Positions 21,189 through 33,450 of a stretch of DNA of 64,000 bases are shown here, in pieces (position 1 is the first letter of the stretch; every line of letters begins with the position of its first letter). The notes beneath the pieces were generated by a model, which made no database searches, was not told the DNA's origin, and saw nothing but the letters and a program-made list of their open reading frames with translations. This stretch comes from Amyloporia xantha (Eukaryota > Basidiomycota > Agaricomycetes > Polyporales > Adustoporiaceae), in the NCBI GenBank assembly GCA_036971615.1, contig JAYKKR010000004.1:2108001-2172000 (forward strand), given 5' to 3'. Made by a program: the position numbers and the translations under genes.

Positions 21189-24100
21189 CTAGTCAAAGTC
21201 CTCGAACTCTGAAGCCTCTTGAACCGCAGCGTCCTCCTCGGAAGACGAGGGTAACTCAATGTACTTCTTTGCTCCTCCGCGTGCAGCCCTTCTGGGGACT
21301 CCGCTTCGTGCAGGCGCCGGAGCTGCCTCGACGACATCTTCATTCATAGACACGTCGTCATCGTCGTCGACGATCTTCTTCACCGCAGCCTTCTTCACAG
21401 GCGCAGGCTTACTCGACGATGCCTTGCGTGCCGTGGGCTTCTTCGGCGGTGCGGGCGGTTCATCATCGTTTATTAATGCGTCTTCCTCGTCGCTGAGCAC
21501 CACCTTCGACGCGGCCTTCTTCGTCGAGGCTACTCGGCCCTTTGCAGCCTGGGTGCTAGAGGACGGCTTCCGCGCGGTCGTCTTCTTCGCTGCGCCTTCC
21601 GCAGGCACCTTGTCGAAGAAATCTGTCACTGATGCTTGAGTATCGACCTTTTTCTTCCTGGCTGGTACGAGGTAGTCATCCTGTTCAGATTCACCATCAT
21701 CCACGACATCCGGACTAGAGGCATTACAGGCGTCAGTGGCCGGTAAGCAAGAGATTAAATAGGGATTACCTCTTCCGCTTGGCGGCAGGAATGGCTCTCG
21801 CTTTACCCTTGCCATTGTCTCTAGATGGGGGTTTCACAAGTTCGACGTCCGAGTCGTCCTCCTCCTTAGATGCAGCTGCGGGCTTCACACCCAGCATTTC
21901 AAAGTCAGATTCGGAGTCCTCCTTCACAGCCTTCTTCTTGGTAGCACGAGCGGGCTTTTTATCCAGGATCTCAAAGTCAGAACCGGATTCTTCCTTCTTC
22001 GCAGCTCTTGGCACAGGTTTCTTCTTCGGTGGGAGAGGGACATCTTCGTCATCTTCGTCTATTTTGACGCCAGAACCAGAAGGTACAACCTGAGGAGGTT
22101 TCTTCACAGGTGCGGGCTTGGGTTCAGCGGCTCGCTTCGCCTTAGCAGCCTTAGTCGGCTTGAACTCGTCGCCCAAATCATCATCATCGCCCCCCTTTTT
22201 CATTATCGCCTTCAAGGTTGTTTGCTTGCGCTTGCCTTTCTTCTTGGAGCTGGCTCCAGCAGAGATGATCTTGTCCTCCCATAGATCACATGTTCGCTGT
22301 AAGGTTTTCCTTAGACGATATCCATATCCATATGATAGACATGCACTCACCTGCCACTCGCTAAGGAAGCAGTCAAGGTCCTTCTGCCAGATTTGGTTAG
22401 GAGTGAGCTCTAGGAGAGCAAGCAACTCGGTCTCCTTTTCTTGGCTCTGCTGACGGAGCTTGTCGATCTACATAGGCTTTGGAAGTGAGAATCGATGTCT
22501 GTACCCTCTACGTCGTACGCACCTTCTCTTTGGTCAGACTCCAGATCGCCATGCCTAATAGATAGTCGTAATCCGTGATCGCTCCATTGGCACTACCAGA
22601 AGAACCGCCTTCCTCTTCCTCTTCATCCTCGTCGGCTTCAACGACCTCTGCTGTCTCTCCCGCCTCTTTCGCCTTCGATGGCTTGGGGAAGGGACGGAAC
22701 TGTTTCTTGCGCAGCTCCGCCACAATGTCAACTTTCTTGCGGTTGTATACCAAGAGTTCCTTGTCGACAATCATCTGCAAAAAGCGAGCCTGGTTGTTGA
22801 GTTTCTCCAGTTCATCCGACAATTCGTTAGCCATGTAGTCCTGGTAGATGCTACGGTCAATACCTTCGGACAGCATTCGAGGGCCAGATACGCACCTTCC
22901 GCATCTGATAATAAGCCAAACGCTTGGGATAGAAGTCCTCAATGATTTCCTCGGGGGAGTTGTACTTCTTAATCTTTCCATCGAAGTCGAAGCAAATCAT
23001 GTTGCTGGTGCTTATCTTGGTGGTGAGCTTGAAGAACTCCATGAGACCCTGTGCTTCGGCCTTCTCGAGCTGCTTGGGGTCCATGCTAATGACGAAATGC
23101 ACATTCATATTGTTGTGATATTCTTTGTAGTCCTATATGAGCATGTTAGTACGCAGATGAAGCTCTACAATACAGTCGGCATACCTTGAGGATGCCATCG
23201 CCCTTCTCGCCACACATTGTTTCCAGCTCAGCCTTGTAATTCTGAGTCCATTTATGAATGGGTAATTCTGTTATCTCGACAGTGGAGTCGTCGGTCTTGT
23301 TCACGATACCGCAGACGTCGTACTTATGTTCTCCGACCTTTTTAATCGTACCCCTGAAGCCGCGCCACCAAGGTAGCATGAGCACCTGTTCTTCCCCGGC
23401 CATCAGTCGTCGGATGTTCGCAACGATGTCCTCTGGATTGTAGCTCGGGATAGAAGTACTCCAACCTATCAACCTGGATGAATATTGCATGGAAAGTTTG
23501 CGAAAGACGGGTACTCACCAGTACCTATACCCTCAGCACCGTTCACCAATATCATGGGCAGCACAGGCATGTACCAGTCCGGTTCGATAAACTTGCCATC
23601 TTCCATTTGATGTTTCATCAAAGGATCATCACAAGTGTGGAAGACAGTTCGTGTAATTGACGACAGCTCAGTGAAAATATACCTTGCGGAGGCGTGGTCT
23701 TTACCTCCTTGATCACGAGTACCGAACTGACCGTTGGGCATCAGCAAGTTCATGTTGTTTCCTCCGACATAATCTTGGGCCAGGTTGACGATAGTCGCCA
23801 TCAAACTCTGCTCTCCATGATGGTACTGGGCGTGTTCTGAAACGTATCCGACCAATTGAGCGACCTAAGACGTGGAATTTTCAGCGTTGTCGAATGAAGC
23901 GGGTCTCGTTGTCTACTCACCTTAATCTCACCCTTGAGCTTACGTTTGAAGCAAGACCAAATAACTTTCCTCTGACCCTGGCTTCAGTCCGTCTGCAACG
24001 GATGGGATAGAACGGATGTTATCCGCCATGGAGAAAAGGATCAGCTCTCGGTTGATGAAGTCCGAGAAGCCGATTTCTCCTTGGGTATGATCAAGATATG

Positions 24101-26753
24101 TGCCGGGCTGTAAAGTAATAAGGAAGTATTCTCATTGACCAGGTGGACTTATGGCATACCCTGAACTGGCGTAGCCATTCCTTACGATCGTCGGCCTTTT
24201 TCTTACTGAATGCCAGCTCGATCAGCTCCCGATCACCCTCCTGAGTCGTCCCAAAAGGAATCATATGCTTGCGCATCTGTTGGAAGTAACTCCGCGAATC
24301 TTCATCCGTACTGGTACCGAGACCCTTTGTAGTATGGACCATCAACGTGCGAAGGCAATGAAAAGACATCGATACACTAACCTTGAAATACTTCACTTTC
24401 CACTTCTCGGAGCCAGGCGTTTCTTCCAGCCACTGCTCGTACTCTGGCATGGTGTAAAAGTCGATCTTCTGCCCACCCTTGGAAACCTGGAGAGCACATT
24501 GACATTACGAGAGGACCACTTCGAACACGTAGCCTTACCCTGACGATGGGTGTGATGAACTCGACTAAGAACTTCGGGATCTTGAGCAGTGAAGGATAGA
24601 AGTGGTCGAGATAATTGATGAGGAGGCCTTTGATGTGGGAACCATCGTGATCCTATATTAAATGACATTCAACCTTGGCTCCTTTTACCTGCATCTCTAC
24701 TCACCTGATCCGTCATGATCATGAGTTGACCATATCGCAAAGAGTTCACATCCCTGTAGTCCTTATTGTGCTGCAAACCGAGAATCTTCTTGATGTTCTG
24801 GAACTCTTCGTTCTTCATAATCTGATCATGCTTCGCATCTCGCACGTTCAGCAATTTGCCTCGCAATGGGAATACGCCGTAGTTGTCACGCCCAACCACG
24901 CTCAGACCGGCGACAGCCAGGGACTTGGCCGAGTCTCCTTCAGTCAAGATGAGCGTGCAATCAGAGGCCTTCTTTGTACCGGCATTGTTGGCATCAGAGA
25001 GCTTGGGCAGACCAGAGAGCCTAGTCGATAGCTTCGTCAGTACTATAGCGTACATTGAATCTTATCGCTGACCTATTCCGCCTATTCCCGTCTGTTTTCT
25101 TCAATTGCTGGTCGGCCTTGAACTTCGCCCAGTTGAGAACATGGTCAACGATGGCAGACTTTTGCACTGTCGGAGACTGCTTTGAAATCTCTGAACGTGT
25201 AGACCCTCATTATTGCTCACCTTTCTTCATGAAATCTTCAGTAAGTGTAGGCTTCGTTCCAAATTTACTCGCAGGTAATGTAAGTGTCTCCTTCGTCTGA
25301 CTGTCGAAGGTCGGATTCTCGATGAGAGCATTGACAAAGATCCACATATGGTTCTTGACCTGAGCAGGTTCGACCGTTGCGCCCTTATTCTTCTCGCTGA
25401 TAAATGCGATGAGATTTTTCGCAATCTGGTCCGCAATATGCTGGACGTGTGTACCGCCTTTAACGGTGGAGATGGAATTGGCGAAGGAAACCTGCTGGAA
25501 CGAGCCATCTGATACAGCGAATGCTACCTCCCAAAGTTTACCAATCTGCTCGTAGATCATAGTGGGCTTCGCTCGAGCCGCCCCACCCGAGGCACCTGCC
25601 GCCAACTCTGCGGCGGAGTTGAGGTAAAGCTCGACATACTGCTTGAAGTTCTTGGTTTTCAGTCGTTCGTTGTTCAGGAAGACCTTCACGCCCTTCACAG
25701 TTCCAGCCAGATCGTGCACCCGCTTCTTCAGCAGCGCAACTGTGTCCTCGTCAATCGAGTCCATACCGAACTGCTTGAGGTCTGGCTTGAATGTCACTCG
25801 CGTGTACTCCTCCCCCCGCCCGTTCTTGGTGATCTTCGCCTTGCCCATCTTGCTCATATTGTCAGTCCATGTCTGCGAATACTTCTGCCCCGATTTCTTG
25901 TCCGCCGTATCGATGGTGAACTCGACCGAATAAATGTTTGCCAGTTTCGCACCATATCCATTACGACCACCGGTCAGCTTCTTCTCGTCGTCATCGTAGT
26001 TTGAAGACGACAGCAAATGTCCGAAGATAAGCTCCGGAATGTAGATATTCTCTTTCGAATGCATTTCGATGGGAATACCTCGCCCGCTGTTGTAGACCGA
26101 TATAACATTGTTTTCAGCATCAATGCTGACCTTGATGGTGTCCATGCTCGGGTCATTGATCTACATTGCGATGGGAATAAGTATATGCAGCGGTCAGGCT
26201 GCATACGAGGAAGGCATACCTTATTATCGGCAGCATTGACCAGGATTTCATCGACGATCTTAAAAAAACCGGGGACAGACTTAATTTCCCTATATACCAT
26301 AAGCTTTCTCTCGGAGTCCCATTCCCACATCGGTTGGGTGATTGTTTCCACGCTTCCAATATACGAATCGGGTCTTTTCAGGATGTGTTCAAGTTGGGAG
26401 AGCTGAATAGATCGATTAGCCATTGACGCATAGGGAGCATGCAACTATGAAACCTTGGTGTAGGTCTCTGAAGCGGTCTTCTTCTTGGTAGGCACGGCCG
26501 GGGCACTTGGGCCAGCGCCGTCTTCGTCGTCGGACTCCTTGCGCATGTCAACGTCAGAGTCGGCCCTGTCATCTTTGTCCACGAGGTCCTTCTTCTTTGC
26601 CACCTTGGGCCTCGCAGGAGCCTTTGCGGCTTTGAACGCAGGCTTAGCCTTTGCAGGAGCCTTTGCGGACTTTTTGGGCGCCGGTGCATAGCCATCTGAC
26701 TCTGAGCCCGAACCAGACACGTCGAGGTCAAAATTCTCCTCTGATGAGCTCAT
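21189..26753 (-). CDS. TOP2: DNA topoisomerase II
   Basis: Sixteen exons: 26753-26454, 26402-26220, 26160-25221, 25190-25073, 25020-24705, 24652-24539, 24486-24382, 24324-24160, 24107-23921, 23864-23519, 23465-23185, 23132-22896, 22840-22523, 22467-22351, 22296-21770 and 21714-21189. They give about 1,592 residues once one extra base is discounted. The acidic/basic N-terminus is followed by the GHKL ATPase (KLSQLEHILKRPDSYIGSVE, GRNGYGAKLANIYS), the TOPRIM domain (LTEGDSAKSLAVAGL, DHDGSHI), the breakage-rejoining domain with YHHGEQSLMATIVNLAQ and active-site Tyr in SARYIFTELS, and a long charged C-terminal tail. The enzyme passes duplexes through ATP-driven double-strand breaks in the nucleus. 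At 23,976-23,978 the coding strand has GGGT where GLKPGQRKVIW needs GGT, a +1 shift that would truncate the protein before the active-site Tyr. In an essential gene this is probably a sequence error. Confidence 0.95.
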
Positions 26754-27490
26754 GGTAATATTACGTGCTTGACAGTAAGAGAGGAACGCGACTTCCTGCT
26801 ACAAGTGAGTTTGTGTATGGTGGCGGTACGAATTCAACACGCTTGGTGACCGTCGCGTTTTTCACGTGATTTCACTCCTTGTTTATACTCCGCCCCATGG
26901 AGGCACATAGAGTAATAACAAAAAGAATAAACGGCCCAAACAAACTCCTACTCTCCTCCCAACTGTCGCCAATTTCCTCTCTCCCTCCTTGCCCTTCCCT
27001 TTGCCCCGAGACCTCATGACCAACAGCACACCCAGTGTCCAAAATTCATGACTGCCCTGCTCAAAAGCTCTCTGCACGAAGGAGAGCAAACACGACAGCA
27101 ATGTCCGGCAGCGGCAGCAGCACAGGGGGAAGATGCACCCTTTCCAAAGAAGAACTTGGTACCGTCGGGCGAAGAATACTCGTTGCAGTTGATGTGCAGC
27201 TGTCATGGCCACAGAAGGACTGACAAGCGACCGGTAAGACCCCTGATTGACTATGCAGGCGTGGAACACTCACCACACCGACGTACACCAGCATCTGCAT
27301 CTGCTGGAGGCTGAGACGGTGACGCTTGAGCTATGCTGATGCAGGTATATGCCTCTGCGCTTGCATTCGTTTGTTCCCTGCTCCATACTCCCATCATTCT
27401 CGCTCTTGTTCTCCCATTGTTTTTTCTCCTGCCTCTCTTGCGCATTGCTCTCGCTCTCGCGTCGTCCCTCCCTCCCTCCCTCCCTTCCCA
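26754..27490. other. TOP2 promoter region and low-complexity DNA
   Basis: The region directly upstream of TOP2 contains no recognised gene. A tract of CCTCCCTCC repeats lies at about 27,465-27,488, at the broken end of the aconitase pseudogene. Confidence 0.45.
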
Positions 27491-28725
27491 GTAGCTTCAA
27501 ACGGCCACTCTTCGGGTCAATGGCCACCAACATGCTGGCACGGTCAGCGGGGGGTGCCTGGTAAATGTTCTGGCCAGGGTCGTATTTATCCAGGGGAAGC
27601 TCATTGCCGTGGGTTTAAGAACCTGGGCGGCTTGCCGTCTGTGCCAGTCAGAGAGTCCGTGGGCGGGTTGAAGCGGAGGTCGCCAGCGAAAGCAAACGCG
27701 GTGGCGATGTCCACAGACGCGACGAACGCGTGCGTGGCGGGGTTAGCATCGTTACGGCCAGTAAAGTTACGGTTGTACGAGGTGATGACTGCGGATCTAA
27801 TGAGCTATGAGCGCTATATGATGTAACTTAAGATACGCACTGGAGTTCGCCTCGCCCTTCTTCACCTCCTGCCTGTCTCATTGACCAATGCAAGGGCCGC
27901 ACGCGTTTGCCAACAGCAGACCACCTGCCTCCTCGAAGGCACTAATCTGACCATCACGCTCGACGGTCACGCGCACCTGCTCAGAACCAGGGGTGACGGT
28001 GAACCTGCTCTTCGTCTGCAGACCATGCTCAGTACCCTCGCGCACGATGGACACAGCACGGGAAATGTCCTCATACGACGAGTTCATGCAGGATCCGATA
28101 AGCGCAACTTGAGCTCCGCAGGCCGGTTGTTCTGCGCGACTGCGTCCTTGAACTTCGAGATCGGAGTAGCCAAGTCGGGAGTTAAAAGTCCATAAATGTG
28201 GGGTTGAGCTCAGACAGGTTCTGCGGAAATGGTTAGAATCGTCAAACCAAGGTTCCTGTGCATACACTCACGATCTCGATGTGCTCGTCGTAATCGGCGT
28301 CCTTGTCGGCCTGGAGGTTGTGCGAGAAGCTCTGGGCGTACTTGGCAATATCCCCACGCTTCGCCGTGTTCATGTAGTCGACCATGCGGTGGTTGAAGGG
28401 GAAGGGTCGAGGTCGTAGCACCGATCTCAGCACCCATGTCACAGATCGTAGCCATACCCGTGCAAGACAGAGACTCGACACCAGGACCCTTGTACTCGAT
28501 GATCACCAGCTCCACCCTTGACAGTCAAGATACCAGCAACCTTCAAGATAAAGTCCTTGGGCATCGTCCAGCCACCGATCTTACCAGTGAGGTTACCACC
28601 ACTGATCTTCGGGCACTTGAGCTCCCAAAGCAGATCAGCCATGACATCGACCGCGTCCGCACCACCAAGACCACAAGCGACCATACCGAGACCACCAGCG
28701 TTGGGGGTATGCGAGTCAGTACCGT
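27491..28725 (-). pseudogene. Truncated aconitase (aconitate hydratase) pseudogene
   Basis: The minus strand carries a mid-to-late segment of mitochondrial-type aconitase: [103 protein letters not shown] and [18 protein letters not shown]. The first [4Fe-4S] cysteine region (GSCMNSS) and the CGPCIG cysteines are present. Both ends are missing: it starts abruptly at 28,725 and stops after SGRLKLL at 27,491 beside a CCTCCC tract. At least four frameshifts separate the segments, and TGA replaces the Trp of GQWDR at 27,878-27,880. The enzyme normally isomerises citrate in the TCA cycle in about 750-780 residues; this copy cannot be functional. Introns are retained, so it is a DNA-level duplication, not a retrocopy. 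Confidence 0.88.
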
Positions 28726-31700
28726 CTGATTCTGAGGACTATCAGTCAACTCCTGAGCGGGGAACGAAAAGTCCAAAAAAGTTCGACTCAGTGTATGAGC
28801 CCTCACAGCCGCCGGTGCTATATGTAAGTACTATGTTAGAAATCTCCCTTTTAAAAACGCTCGATACGGACCCACCATGTGTTTAAGTCCTTCGATGTCT
28901 TTGCTGCGTCGAATCCCTACATTGCTGTCCAGGACCGTCCAGTCTCGTCCTTCCCCCGGCCAGTTGCTGGTCTGCCCTGTTGCTAACCCTCAGGCAGTAC
29001 GGTTCGCCGATCGCTAACATTGGTCCTCCACGTACACCTGGTCTGTTTCAGCATGCATAAAGGTAAGCCCTCTCGACTCCCCTTTGACGGCCCCCCATCG
29101 CCTTGGTGACATGCACAAGTTTAGCACGGAAATAAATGTATTATTACAGTACATTGTTATGTCCACGGAAGAGACTATGGTAATAGTCGTACTTACGGAT
29201 TTCCCCGTTCGTGCACCCCGCTACAATAAACTTCGCCCCGCCTTGCCTCTGCCGGGCAGCTGCGCCGGACGGCTGTGGCAGGTGCGAACGTTCGCACCGG
29301 ACGGGCAAGGGCCTCCCACTGCAGAGATGTCCGTCAGACGATGGGAGGGTCGAAGTCCACGGGCGTGCGGTTCCGGGCTTGTGCGCACGGGCTACGGACC
29401 GCCTCGAAGAAGGGGGGGAGACGGAGCGGACGGAATAGACCGTGCCTCCATTTTTCCGTATTCAGATACTCTGCCGTAGATGAGAGCGTCGTATGAACGA
29501 CGCCCTGCTCGATCGCGCACCCCGGCGATCTGCCGAGTGCGAAATAGTTAGTTCGTATACTGTAGCACTTACCGATGCTGGCCTCGCGCTCCAGGTCGAG
29601 CCGGCTACGCCTCGTCCGGATGTCGTACAACGGACGGACGAGACGCTCCCAGCGCACGCGAATGGCCGCGCTGGACGGCAGGGTTTGGGTGTGTAGCAGA
29701 CTGCGGGAGTGAGAGCCAGGAGAGGCGAGTCCTTCTGTTCATACGGATCTGCCGATGCGGATGGCTGGGGGTTGCACGTGAAATGTCGAGGGCGCGAGGG
29801 TGGAGGGCAGCGAACAAGCCGCTCGAGACCAGAGCCAGGGGAGTACCCAGGGGAGCGCGTAGTGCCTTTGGAAGACGTCCGTCCACTCGGATGAGTGGAG
29901 ACGAAGTCCGCGATCACATGGATCCGCGGATGTGGACACGGGCCGTAGACCATCTCGAAGACAGAGGAAAATGGGTGGACGCGATAGACCGCGCTCCTGT
30001 CTTCCCGTCGTTGGGGGCCCCTGTCGCCCAATGATTACGTCATACAGACGACGCCCGGCGCGCCCTCTGGCGGATCTGTCGGACGCGAAATACTTAGCTA
30101 GAGGATTGTAGCATTTACAGATGTCGGCCCCGCGCTCCAGCTCTCGCCGACTTCACCCCATCCGGACGCTGGACAGCCGAGACGCCCCCAGCTGGTGCGA
30201 ACGGCTGTGTTGGACAGCAGGGGATGTGCAGCGAGGGGATGGAGAGGCATCAAATCGAGAGGCCCCGGCCTTAGTAATGATCTACCGATGCGGACACGAA
30301 GCATCTGAACGGAAAGTGAGAGGGCAGCAGTGGACGGTCGAGCTGGGCATTTGACGAGAGGGGGAGGGTGCAGAACCAGCTGCACATCTTGAAGTAACAC
30401 CCCCAGCACGTTGTCAAAGTCCAACCGGACGCAGATCCGCTACTGCAGATGCAAACCGTCCGGACAGCAGACCGGCGGGAGGATGAAGGAAGAGCTGCGC
30501 CTCGGTGGTGACGCGTCAGGCAAGGCAAGCCCAGCCTCAGCGTCGGAGCTGCCGGTGTGCGTGCACTGCGAACGTTGGGCCCGGGACACCAGGGTAGTGG
30601 GCAGTGAACAGACTGCCGGATACTGCAGAATGTCAGGTACATGGCGTCCGCTCTGTGCCCCAGGTCTCGCAATTGGGAGGACAATGATTGCGGCGCGAAC
30701 GCCGGTGCACGATCCCCAACGCTGGCCGCTGAGCTGTCGGAAACGGACATCGAGGTGTCGAGCATGCGCACTCACCGACAAAACGGCAGCGCACAGCTCT
30801 ATCAACTGGTAGGGCGCGTAGAGATCTGTCTGCGGATGCAGTGCCGAGCCCCAATCCTTCCACGGACGAGCGGCTGACGCGCGAGCGCGCGTCAGCGAAA
30901 GGGTAACGAGGTCGCATGTATAGCTCACCTGCGCATATGGATGCATAATCCCGCCCTTGCCAATCCGGTACCACCACTATGCACGGAGTACACGCCCGCC
31001 CTCATCCTCAGCCCTCGTCTCCCAACCACAAAATTCCCACCTCCAACACTCAATCTCAGCCTGCCGTCCCTTCCCGCGCGAATAGCGCACAGCAGGCTTC
31101 AGCCCGCGGACGGGGCCGATGGATGGACAAGTGCTGGCTGTGGTGCGAACGTGGGTGTGTGCTGCAGAGTGGAGCGCGGTGCGGACGGTGGGAGATAGGC
31201 GAGGGTGGCCTGTCCGGTCCACGGTGCAGCGGTGTAGCACCAAGGGCGCGAGTGGAGGCGTTCAAGCGGACACTATGAACGGGGAGGAGAGAGAGCGGAG
31301 GAGAGAGCGACGGAGCTCGTGCGTGTGTTCGTGCTGTGTGAGCCGCTGCGCGGAAACGTTCAACACCTCGTCTTCTCCAGCGCGTTGAGCTCATTGTTCT
31401 TGCATATCCGATTGAAGGTGCAGCGCGTGAGTATACGCGTTCGCGCGAGGGCAAGGGCAAGGGGGAGCGGACGGACGTCCACGGTTGTCCTCCACCAGTC
31501 GCACTGGGTCCAACGGGGACAGCAAGTGCGCTGTGACTCGGGCACTCGCGTTCGCATGCGAGCGTCGTTCTGTAGGCGTCAAATGCAGACTGGCAGGAGG
31601 TATCGCAAGGGACGCGGGAGCGTGGTGAAGCATCCAGTGTGCGCGATCGAAGGAAAAGGGATGGCAGACAAGACGAGAGCGCAGCTCGAGAGAAAGCAAA

Positions 31701-31742
31701 AGGTGAACGAGCACGCAGGGGTGCGTGGGAATTTATGTGCAA
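28726..31742. other. No supported gene; GC-rich DNA with an imperfect duplication
   Basis: Long frames occur on both strands but shadow one another in GC-rich sequence, and none resembles a known protein. A short plus-strand open stretch at 28,729-28,826 (TPERGTKSPKKFDSVYEPSQ) ends at a GTAAGT donor and may be an orphan exon next to the aconitase breakpoint. Two diverged copies of a module lie about 546 bases apart within 29,420-30,510. Confidence 0.4.
29420..30510. repeat. Imperfect direct duplication, spacing about 546 bp
   Basis: Matching landmarks recur in order: a GCGAAATA word at about 29,540 and 30,086, followed by TGTAGCA-TTAC, then CGCGCTCCAG, a run of CGGAC words, and finally GATCTGCCGATGCGGA versus GATCTACCGATGCGGA. 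Identity is clearly incomplete, so the duplication is old. No shared reading frame is preserved. Confidence 0.55.
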
Positions 31743-33450
31743 ATGGACCGGCATACAGCTAAGTTGAATCGACCAGTGACCGCTCCTCGCTGCCCCCCGA
31801 TGTTTGATCCCGAGAAAGACTTCGATGAGCTACAATCCGATCTTGACGAGGATGTCGACGACAATGCCTTCCACATTGGCGACCGTTTAGACCCTCCACA
31901 AGCTCGGTTGTATTCCACTCAAGAATTACACAGTAAGTTGGTCTCTCCGCTCCTGTGGCAATCTTGGCTAACCCGCATAAGCCCTGATCCACGAAGGCGT
32001 GATTGATCTCAATCCTCCATATCAGAGAGGTTTGTTCATCCTACTGACTTCATTTTCAGCTTGCTTGACGCGTCGAGGTTTCAAGACGTCGTCTGGACAG
32101 AACCAAAACAGGTTAAGCTCTTGGATTCCATCTACCGTAACTTCTATGTTCCTCCTGTGGTGTTCGCCGTTTACTACGAAGACGGTGAAGAAATAATGAA
32201 GTGTGTCGACGGGAAGCAGAGATTGACATCCATACAAAAATTCTTTGACGGTCAGGTATGTGTGCTTTTACGTCCTCGGCCCGCTGCTTCACGGCATTGT
32301 GAGTGTGGTTTTAGTGAGGGCGTTCGCTGATGCACAAGATTGGCACTCGTAGATCCCTTGTGTGTTATCTGTCTTATTGCCAAACAATGCAACTTTGTGA
32401 CTTGGCTTTCAGACAGAGACCCGAAGACAAAAAAGAACTACTGGTTCTCAATCGCCGGGTCTCAGAAGACAACACGACTAGAAGTTCCTGCGATTTGGAA
32501 GCAAGATTTTTCCCGGAAACAAATCACATGTGGTTAGTGATGAGTACTTTTTGTTGAGTTTGCCTTTGACATCTACGTAAGTGGAATACCGTAAGTTACC
32601 TAAAGGTTTTGAGCGAGACATATTTCAACGAGTACAGCTCGGGATGCCCCTTACTGCCGCTGGTATGTTCTTTGGCTTTGTCCACCTCTGTTGGAAATTC
32701 TTAATGGATAATACGCAGAGAAATTACAAGCTATCGCATCTCCTTGGGCTGATTGGATATCAGATTTGGATGCGCGCTTCATAAGCAGTGACAATGGACT
32801 ACCCAACAGTATTGATGTCGATATGAGACGTGGGCGAGACTTCCAGGCCCTTGCACAACTGGTGTACTGCTGTGATAATTATCCAGAGCATACCGTGCCT
32901 ACAGCGCCCAAGATGGAACAATGGGTTGCGCGTATGGAACCTCCCACTGCAGCTTTCAAAAGTGCCATCAGCGATGTCCTGACAGTGTTTTGGCTCCTGG
33001 CGAATACCCGCCATTTGAATTCTGCTTTCACGCAAATTCCTAAACGAGTGGCGCCGATTGAGTTTGTGTTCATTGGTAAGTCAAGATTAAATCGTCTCCC
33101 GGCGTGCTTCCCACGTGATTGACTATCCTTAATATACAGGGGTGGTCCTTTATGTGACGCGAGATTGTTCCAATGAGGTCCGCGCAGACGAGATTTACAA
33201 TATGCGCGTCTATGTCTGGAAGAAATTCGCAGATGTACGCTCGCGCAGCGACATCATCAGATACCTGTGGGGTTTCGTGGCAGTTGTCGTCGCACGTCAA
33301 GAGGGGGGTGACCATTCCACAAGCAGGAGGGGTTCGGGTGATGGAAAGAAGAGAAGTGGAAAACGAAAGGACGCCTATAATGAAGATGTGTTGGAATGGC
33401 GGCCTCACCCCATCTCCAGGAGAACAGCGCAGGAACGGACCCGTACGTGA
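31743..33450 (+). CDS. DUF262 (GmrSD N-terminal-like) domain protein
   Basis: Eight exons, 31743-31932, 31982-32029, 32086-32255, 32353-32359, 32413-32532, 32582-32662, 32719-33075 and 33140-33450, join in perfect phase to 427 residues. The fourth exon is a 7-base microexon (ATCCCTT). The acidic N-terminus precedes the DUF262 core: DLNPPYQRDVVWTEPKQVKL near residue 75, IPPV-like YVPPVVFAVYY, then the DGKQRLTSIQKFFDGQIPYR signature, and later FQRVQLGMPLTAAEKLQAI. DUF262 occurs in bacterial GmrSD type IV restriction systems and in many fungal proteins of unknown role; the DGQRR/DGKQRLTS motif belongs to its ParB/Srx-like nucleotide-binding core. The basic C-terminus (GKKRSGKRK) may be a nuclear signal. 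Fungal homologues may act on DNA or nucleotides, but this is inference. The gene is undamaged and looks functional. Confidence 0.88.

Noticed and set aside
26820..27300. Small gene upstream of TOP2
   Set aside because: Frames exist on both strands but none has a recognisable product or good splice pattern.
29462..30031. 189-codon minus-strand frame
   Set aside because: It overlaps an old duplication, but the frame is not preserved between the two copies, which argues against coding.
31056..31754. 232-codon minus-strand frame
   Set aside because: It is Ser/Arg/Pro-rich low-complexity translation of GC-rich DNA and overlaps other equally long frames; no homology recognised.
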